A stretch of 64,000 bases of DNA from Phoenix dactylifera (Eukaryota; Streptophyta; Magnoliopsida; Arecales; Arecaceae): contig NC_052394.1 in assembly GCF_009389715.1 (NCBI RefSeq), positions 20,648,899 through 20,712,898 on the forward strand, given 5' to 3'. Each line of letters begins with the position of its first letter. The stretch's first letter is position 1. Below are positions 58,101-64,000 of the stretch, piece by piece. Made by a program: the position numbers and the translations under genes. The notes beneath the pieces were generated by a model. It was not told the origin of the DNA. It saw only the letters and a program-made list of their open reading frames with translations, and did not search any database.

Positions 58101-59613
58101 TATATTAAGAGCGGAGACATTTGGAATTCCCATTCCTGACTGGGCCAAGAACCCAAAGAAATTGGCTGATGCTGTAGATGCGGTTGTAGTCCCTGATTTT
58201 CAGCCCAAGATGGGAGTTAAAATTGTAACGGATGAGAAAGCCACTAGCCTGTCCACCGCCTCCATTGATGATGCTGCCGTCATCAATGATCTCATTGCAA
58301 AGTTGGAAGAGTGCGCTAAGAAGCTGCCCCCTGGATTCCGGATGAACCCAATTCAGTTTGAGAAGGTTGCTTTCTATTTTCACAAAGCTGCATGACATTT
58401 TTTTCTTGAAGCACGTCTCAAGAATCACACATATTTTGTAGTCAAAACTTGCAGAACTTGTTGAAACGCACATATAGTTGTCTCTCCAGCACTGGTTACT
58501 GCATTTTGAGTATCAGCTTTAAAATTTTCTCATTTTAATCGAATGCTTAGCTTTTCTAGACTGCCTCTAGTCTTTACTTTCATGATTAATGTTTTGTTGA
58601 TATTTTCATGTCTTTTAAATGATAAACCAGCTCCATCAAGTTACCTCGCCCTTTCAAACTTTTAGCTACAAAGTCTAGTTTTTCTTATTTGCATGCAATT
58701 TCTCCTTGCTTTCACGGTGCTACAAATGGTTATAGTTATAATCTTTTGTTTTAACTCGCAAATATGGGACTACTGGGTTTCTTTCTAGGTTTGGTCATTG
58801 CATCTCTATATGCTCTTTCCGTTACAATACTTTAACTTGTCCCCATCATTCATGAATTTTTAGTCATTTTCTGTAGATTCATATTTGTATTCTGGGAATG
58901 GTGTTGGATTTCCATGCACGATTTAGTTTCTTAAAACTGATACATTATTCTTTTATTTCACTTGGAAACTTCTTAATTGCAAAGTAAATGATTTTCTTAT
59001 TTACTGAATTTTTCAGGATGATGATACAAACTACCATATGGACTTCATAGCTGGTCTTGCTAACATGCGTGCACGGAACTATAGTATTCCTGAAGTTGAT
59101 AAGCTGAAGGCCAAGTTCATTGCTGGGAGGATTATCCCAGCCATTGCCACTTCCACGGCCATGGCAACTGGTCTTGTCTGCCTCGAGCTTTTCAAGGTTC
59201 TTGCTGGTGGGCATAAGCTGGAGGACTACCGAAACACTTTTGCTAACCTTGCTCTCCCTCTCTTCTCTATGGCCGAGCCAGTCCCACCCAAGACCATTAA
59301 ACATCGGGATATGAGCTGGACAGTCTGGGATCGCTGGATCATCAAAGGTGATCTTACACTCAGGGAGCTCCTTCAGTGGCTCGAAGACAAAGGTCTAAAT
59401 GCCTACAGCATCTCTTGTGGTACTTCTTTGCTTTACAATAGCATGTTTCCTAGGCACAAGGATCGGATGGACAAGAAGGTGGTTGATGTGGCAAAGGAGG
59501 TTGCCAGAGTGGAGGTGCCACCATACAGGCGCCATCTGGATGTCGTGGTGGCTTGTGAGGATGATGAGGATAATGACATTGATATTCCACTAATTTCCAT
59601 TTACTTCCGGTAA
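46567..59613 (+). CDS. UBA1: Ubiquitin-activating enzyme E1 (UBA1 type), six coding exons, 1073 aa
   Basis: E1 adenylates the C-terminal glycine of ubiquitin with ATP, holds it as a thioester and passes it to E2 enzymes; cytosol and nucleus. Exons: 46567-46876, 48433-48650, 55729-56523, 56633-57501, 57933-58365, 59017-59613. All five introns are GT-AG, all joins keep frame, and 1073 aa matches plant E1s (about 1080). Order: Lys-rich N-terminus, inactive adenylation half ([18 protein letters not shown], about 70-88), FCCH region, active adenylation half with ATP loop GSGALG (492-497), catalytic Cys649 in APMCTVHSF (codon 57254-57256), second catalytic half-domain, and C-terminal ubiquitin-fold domain ending IPLISIYFR. 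Start at 46567 (MLPRKR) is chosen because it aligns with plant E1 N-termini. The frame is open upstream with a hydrophobic stretch, which is probably leader or intron. Introns are 1556, 7078, 109, 431 and 651 bp. Confidence 0.95.
47327..48300. repeat. Segmental duplication within UBA1 intron 1
   Basis: About 47327-47453 plus 47782-47825 matches about 48070-48300: TTCTATATTATGG, CTTTCCATATG-GCCATTTTTGCG, GCTGCTTCTTTT-TGTTGGTTTTTG, CTTTTCTGTAATTT. The first copy is split by a GC-rich block (47454-47781) that is absent from the second. Confidence 0.7.
47454..47781. mobile_element. GC-rich insertion in UBA1 intron 1
   Basis: Present in the first intronic duplicate and missing in the second, so it was inserted or lost after the duplication. 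It contains the direct repeat GCCGGTACGGCTCGGGAT (about 47589 and 47719), the inverted repeat GGAACC-TCCCG, and a palindrome CCGAACCG/CGGTTCGG. No coding, clear terminal repeats or target-site duplication were seen. Probably a non-autonomous element of unknown class. Confidence 0.5.
48651..55728 (+). other. UBA1 intron 2 (7.1 kb): contents
   Basis: No internal gene was recognised on either strand. It holds a (CT)n microsatellite at 52123-52159, AT-rich DNA, and a GC-richer patch near 50690-50880 with CGGTTTGGAATAGTTCGG-like motifs, loosely like the insert in intron 1. Its donor is GTTGGT and its acceptor TTTTGCAG. Confidence 0.6.
52123..52159. repeat. (CT)n microsatellite in UBA1 intron 2
   Basis: About 18 uninterrupted CT units, likely polymorphic. 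Confidence 0.85.
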
Positions 59614-60219
59614 ATTCAGTCTTTCAGATCAAATGAAACCTGACATGTTAAAATCCTATTTTTCCTTAGTCTGTTTAGTGTAATGTACTTGGAGAAATGG
59701 AGGATGATTCTCATTATCTTTAAGACTTTCAGTTGTATCGAGAACAAGGCATGAGAACTTTATCTCTGCTATTCCCTGCAATCTTGTTTGCCTGAGTTAA
59801 TATATACTTTAAACATTGGAAGAGTAAACTTAGAATTGCTTTCCTGTTTCAAGTTGTATGTCTGCTTTTGTGGCTTGATGTTGCATATATCATGCAATCT
59901 TGTTGGATGAATATTTGTTGGTTTTGTTTTCAGCATGATATTTTTGTGTCCAAATGAGTTGCGTACATGCTTGCAAAATTGATTCTCATGATGGTAAGAC
60001 TATTTCACTTGCATTTGTTTCAGACTGGTCTTTACGAGGCTTGTGTGCTCTTCCTGAATGTATATTCTAACTATTTGAATGTTGTGCAATGTATGGGCGT
60101 AATATTTATGAGGAAGGATTTGAAATGTTCTCCTCATAAAGAAATGTAATCTGTTGAGCTTTATATTATTTCTGATCATCCAATCATGCGACTAGAGTTA
60201 AACCAGAGGCACCTGAAAT
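59614..60219. other. 3' flank of UBA1
   Basis: Presumed 3' UTR and downstream spacer, T-rich. No other gene was recognised. Confidence 0.5.
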
Positions 60220-60610
60220 TAGGGGCAGCACTTGGATTAGGGCGGGTCAGGGTAGATGTGGGTTGGGTCAAAAGTTCAAACCAACCTGTAGAACCTAATT
60301 TGTTTATTAATTAATTAATTTGATTCGTTCCCTATAACTTGTTTATTAACCAGATGAATCTAGGTTTAATAAGTTATAAGTGAGTTTTTAATGGGTTAAA
60401 TGGATTTAAATAAATTAAATAGGTTAAGCGACTCAGGTTAAATAGGATATAAATAGGTTAAGCAGATTTTAAATATATTAAATAAATTTTAAATAGGTAA
60501 AATGGATTAAACATGTAATTTGATTCAACTCAATCTAAATATTAAACTGGTTAAACGGGTCTGACTCCGATCTGAATGCCGAATAGGTTATACAGATTGA
60601 AAGGCTCGTT
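60220..60610. repeat. AT-rich dispersed repeat with GGGTCAAA/TTAAATAGGTTAA motifs
   Basis: It opens with GGGGCAGCACTTGGATTAGG and GGGTTGGGTCAAAAG, then has irregular repeats of TTAAATAGGTTAAGC and TTTAAATAAATTAAAT, and ends near GTTATACAGATTG. A similar arrangement on minus near 19450-19665 suggests a shared non-autonomous transposon family. Boundaries are approximate. Confidence 0.4.
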
Positions 60611-61328
60611 GAGATGTAGAGTTTTGTCTGAATCGGATGATGCAATGGTAGAAATGCTGTGGTTGGTGAATTGTGCCGAGAATCTGCTGATAAGTTGGCA
60701 ATTTAACGAATTTTACCAGGTAATGCATTCATAATCAATGTAAGGTGGGTGGCTGACTATGTACCGAGTCTGCAGTGATATGCTGTTGGTTTTATACATG
60801 AGAGTATGGAAGCGCCAGCTTGTCACGACGAGATTCTTGCACAATTGCTTGTAAATATGCTGCCGTGATTTCAGCTACATCGCGCTTGCGCCTGGACGCA
60901 AGCGATCCGAAGTTATGAGAGGACCCGCTTGGAGTTGCGATTTGTTTCATCTTCCAACACCCTTTTTCTTCCCAGTTACACGAAATTTTTAAATTTTCAG
61001 TTTATAATTTATATAAATTGAGCCTACAGGTTGTATAATTTCCTTGTCCACCCAGCCGGCAAATTCGCGTTAGTTCTGCCAACTTCCACTTGATTCTTGG
61101 TGCACAAATGGGAATCTGCTATTCTATGACCTGCCCGCAGGTCTTGGTGTAAGCTTCGGTAAGCGGACCCAAATAACTGGCTGGAATGGTGGAAAACAAG
61201 TTTAATCCTTTTGGAATGTACTCTACAAAAAACTAGCTAGAGAATCTTGTTTAGTTTGCAGGATGAACAAAAGAAATAAAAGCAAGCAAGAAAGAAAGAT
61301 TTGCTGGCCGTAGGATGACGTGCGTTAA
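60611..61328. other. Spacer between convergent UBA1 and VAPYRIN-like genes
   Basis: No gene was recognised. The right end is probably the 3' UTR of the minus-strand gene. Confidence 0.5.
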
Positions 61329-63761
61329 TTAATTGCGTGAGGTTGCTGAAGAAGATGATGATGCTATGCATGAGGAAGAGGTTGCTCCCCTACTCAGCAG
61401 CAGCTGTGACATGGCATCGTAGCCCATGGACGTTGCCATCAAGTAAGGCGTGGCCCCTCTCTTGGTCTTGGCATCGATGTTGGCTCCCATATCTATCAGC
61501 AGCTGCACAGTCTCCAGGTGGCCGCCCTCCACCGCTAGGTGGAGCGGCGTGTGCCCTTCGACGTCCTGGCACTCCATCTCCATGCCAAACTCGATGAGCA
61601 GCGACACGACGTCCCGGTGCCCCTTGATCGCAGCAGAGTGAAGTGCCGTCATCCCATACTGGTCATGCCCATGGACTCCGATGCGCTTCTTCAGCAAGGA
61701 TTCGAGGCGCCCGAGGTCTCCTCTCCTTGATGCTGTCATGACCATCTCCCCACGTTCCAGAATCTCCACCACCTCTAGCTGCGTTGAAGCATGAACTGCT
61801 GCGTCAGCAACTTCTAATACTGCTTCTTAGATGTAATTATGGGCACTTGTAGTACTAGAGACCGTACGTAAATTGAAGGCCTTGGTCAATTTAGACGTAC
61901 ATTCTCCACCCAATAATTTTCGAGTGGAATAGCTGCCGAAAGCCAGAAGAGAGCACCGCAGTGCTCTTCATTTCCGTTGGGATAACGGGTTGAACGGGAG
62001 AGAGAGAGAGAGAGAGAGAGATCTCGGACTCATCCGACACGCTACTGGTTCGATTTGCTTGTACGGATGCGGAGGAATAGTAAATGGGCTTCGCATACAA
62101 AACAAAACGAAAGGAAACAAAGGGAGGGAATTTTGAGAATAACTAATGCAGATATTAGTCCCACTTGAGATTCTCGGAGAGCTAATATGCCGAGTTTCCA
62201 ACCTCATCATAACAACTGGCGAAAAGGAGATCATTTTCTAGGATAAATTGTACATCCACTACAACTGCAACTTGCTGATATATAAATGATAAGTGAATTT
62301 TAAATTCATAGTTTGACACCACGAACATACAGATTTTTGTAAGCACCTTTAAATAGAGAATTCTACGGGGGCTGGGCACTGACAAAATATTTCTCGTGCC
62401 AGCGCAGAAAGATGAAATAATTGATGCCGTAGATATAAGAAATATAAAATGCACAGGGGGTTAAATGCATGTCCTTCCGTGGAAATTAGTTTGATTGACG
62501 GACAGATGGACAAATAACTGTGAAAAATCACGGTTAATACCTGTTGAAACGGTGAAAAGCTACATGCCGGGATGGCAAGCCCTCTATAAGCAGAAGTTTA
62601 TGGGCATTATATCCACCGATAAGGATTTATTGTTTCTTACGGTAAAACTACGTGGTTTGATGTGAAACATTTAGAACGTTTGGAAAGAAAGAAGTATCTA
62701 TCCATAACGTATAATGTTGGTATAATGTCGTTAAGAGGGCAGGCTAAGAGTGCTTGATTACTTTTTTACCATTTGGTAGACCGTTAACTTGTCGCACGAA
62801 AAAAATAACCGGTGTCAGGTGAAAGAGTCGTACTCACATGTCCCTTGTCTCGGGCGACGTCGAGCGGTGTCCGGCCCCGCGCGGTGGCGATGCTCGCGTC
62901 CGCCCGCATTTCCAGAAGCGCCGCCACCATCTCCGCGTCCCCGTTCACCGCCGCCCGGTACAACGCCGTCCGCCCGTCCCCGCTCCTCGCGTTCTTCTCG
63001 GCCCCCCTCTCCACCAGCGCCCTCGCGCATCTCACGTGCCCCCTCCCGGCCGCCGCATGCAGCGCCGTCCTCCCCTCCCCGTCCCTCGCGTCCACTCCCC
63101 ACTCTTCTATCGCCCTCAAGAGCTCCTCGTGCTCCCCTGCCGCGGCCGCCGCGTGCACTGCCGTCCACCCCCTCGGCGTCGACGCCGCCGCCTCGCCTTC
63201 CCCGTTGGGCTTCTCTTTAAGAGGCTTGGAGGAGGGGGAGGGGGGGAGGTGGAGGCCGGAGTCGAGGAGGAGGGGGCGAAGGGAGGGGTCGGCGGAGCGG
63301 AGGAGGGCCGCGGAGTCGGCGGGGGGGAGACGGGGGAGGAGGGAGGGCTGGCGGCGGAGGAGGTGGCGGACGGCGGCGGCGTCGCCGAGGGCGGCGGCGT
63401 GGCGGAGGAGGAAGGGCCCGACGTAGGCGACCTTGAGGCGGGTGTCGTGGGCGGCGTCGAAGGAGGCGGAGAGGGAGGCTTTGATGAGGAAGCGATCGGA
63501 GGGGGAGCGGGGGAAGGAGGGAGGGGGGAGGGGCTGGGGGCGAAGAATGACTTGTAGGACAGCGGAGGAGAGCGGGGGTAGGACGCCGTTGGGGGGGTTG
63601 ACGTGGAACTTGTGGGGGGCCGAGGTCTGCACCTTGAACGTCACGGCCGCCGTCGGGTGCAGCGACTGGAGGTGGAGGTCCGACCGGCACTTCACTCCCG
63701 TCTTGAACTCGATCACCACCTCCGTCTCCGCCACCTCCACCAGCTTCCCCACCGCCGCCAT
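61329..63761 (-). CDS. VAPYRIN-like protein (MSP domain plus ankyrin repeats), two exons, 457 aa
   Basis: Exons on minus: 63761-62838 (308 codons) and 61778-61329 (149 codons plus stop). The 1059-bp intron has donor GTGAGT and acceptor CGCAG, and the join (KGH/LEVVEILERGE) falls inside an ankyrin repeat, as expected. Residues about 7-115 are an MSP/VAP domain (VVIEFKTGVKCRSDLHLQ, PHKFHVNPPNGVLPPLS, DRFLIKASL), the fold that binds FFAT-type partners at membranes. A degenerate ankyrin-like helix pair at 118-140 and a low-complexity Pro/Ser/Leu-rich linker follow. From about 198 to the end there are roughly seven ankyrin repeats (GRTALHAAAGRGHVRCARAL, GMTALHSAAIKGHRDVVSLL, GHTPLHLAVEGGHLETVQLL). 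This architecture defines plant VAPYRIN and VAPYRIN-like proteins; VAPYRIN supports arbuscular mycorrhizal accommodation. It is shorter in ankyrin repeats than true VAPYRIN, so a VAPYRIN-like paralogue is more probable. Confidence 0.88.
61998..62022. repeat. (GA)n microsatellite in the VAPYRIN-like intron
   Basis: About 12 GA units within the intron, a short AG-rich repeat of no evident function. Confidence 0.8.
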
Positions 63762-64000
63762 TCATCCAAAACTAAAAACCCAACGCAAACCAGAGAGATT
63801 GAGAGAGGGTGAGAGATGGTGTTGGGAAAGGAATCGTGGGAGCAGAACCTCAAATCAAGTGTCAGGAATTTTTGTCGGGTTGTAGGAAAGAGAGTGGATC
63901 TGGAATTGGCATCGGAAAAGATTAGATGGGAGGCCGAAAAGAGAGGGAGGTAACAGGACAAGCGAGTGAAACGAATATATTCTGCGGTTAACTCCTCGGT
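63762..64000 (-). promoter_or_regulatory. 5' UTR and partial promoter of the VAPYRIN-like gene
   Basis: The region upstream of the ATG is AG-rich on plus. A TATA-like GAATATATTC at 63973-63982, about 210 bp upstream of the ATG, is a candidate core promoter. The rest of the promoter is outside the window. Confidence 0.4.

Noticed and set aside
62812-63557. Overlapping 204- and 239-codon plus frames opposite the VAPYRIN-like exon
   Set aside because: Low-complexity antisense frames of a very GC-rich exon; the minus frame holds MSP and ankyrin motifs.

Overview
The window is nuclear DNA of a flowering plant. Evidence: spliced genes with GT-AG introns, a plant-type ubiquitin-activating enzyme, plant acidic peptide:N-glycanase (PNGase A) genes, a VAPYRIN-like MSP/ankyrin gene, and a Tat-lineage Ty3/gypsy retrotransposon. 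GC-rich coding regions next to AT-rich intergenic DNA suggest a monocot, possibly a palm; that is inference only. No prokaryotic, organellar, rRNA, tRNA or CRISPR feature was recognised.

Layout. (1) 1-20.3 kb: AT-rich intergenic DNA with decayed repeats (AT-rich tandem repeat, two tRNA-derived SINE-like units, a Ty1/copia LTR-PBS relic, two copies of a foldback element). Around 9.8-18.3 kb there are scattered minus-strand exon-like segments downstream of a plausible promoter; the gene could not be assembled. (2) 20.3-42.2 kb: three intronless PNGase A paralogues, one on plus (20414-22183) and two on minus (35845-37632, 40133-41980). (3) 23073-34958: an 11.9-kb Tat-lineage retrotransposon inserted between PNGase genes 1 and 2. 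It has a perfect 5-bp target-site duplication and two LTRs that differ, by eye, only in one C-run. Its gag-pol is one uninterrupted 1822-codon frame on minus. Between pol and the 3' LTR it carries a second gene on the opposite strand, with two coding GT-AG introns that keep frame, plus nested tandem arrays. (4) 42.2-46.1 kb: intergenic DNA with a decayed cold-shock-domain pseudogene. (5) 46.1-59.6 kb: a complete six-coding-exon E1 gene (UBA1-type, 1073 aa) with a 7.1-kb intron 2. (6) 61.3-63.8 kb: a two-exon VAPYRIN-like gene on minus, convergent with UBA1.

How the genes fit together. The PNGase A enzymes are predicted secreted glycoprotein deglycosylases from local duplication and inversion. 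UBA1 starts the ubiquitin cascade. The VAPYRIN-like protein is a probable membrane-trafficking adaptor. They form no operon-like unit. The only self-contained system is the retrotransposon: it looks young and structurally intact, and its antisense gene encodes a predicted nuclear-targeted coiled-coil protein with a Transposase_28-like N-terminus. That antisense gene is the most interesting item here, although extra ORFs, some of them antisense, are already known in Tat-lineage elements.
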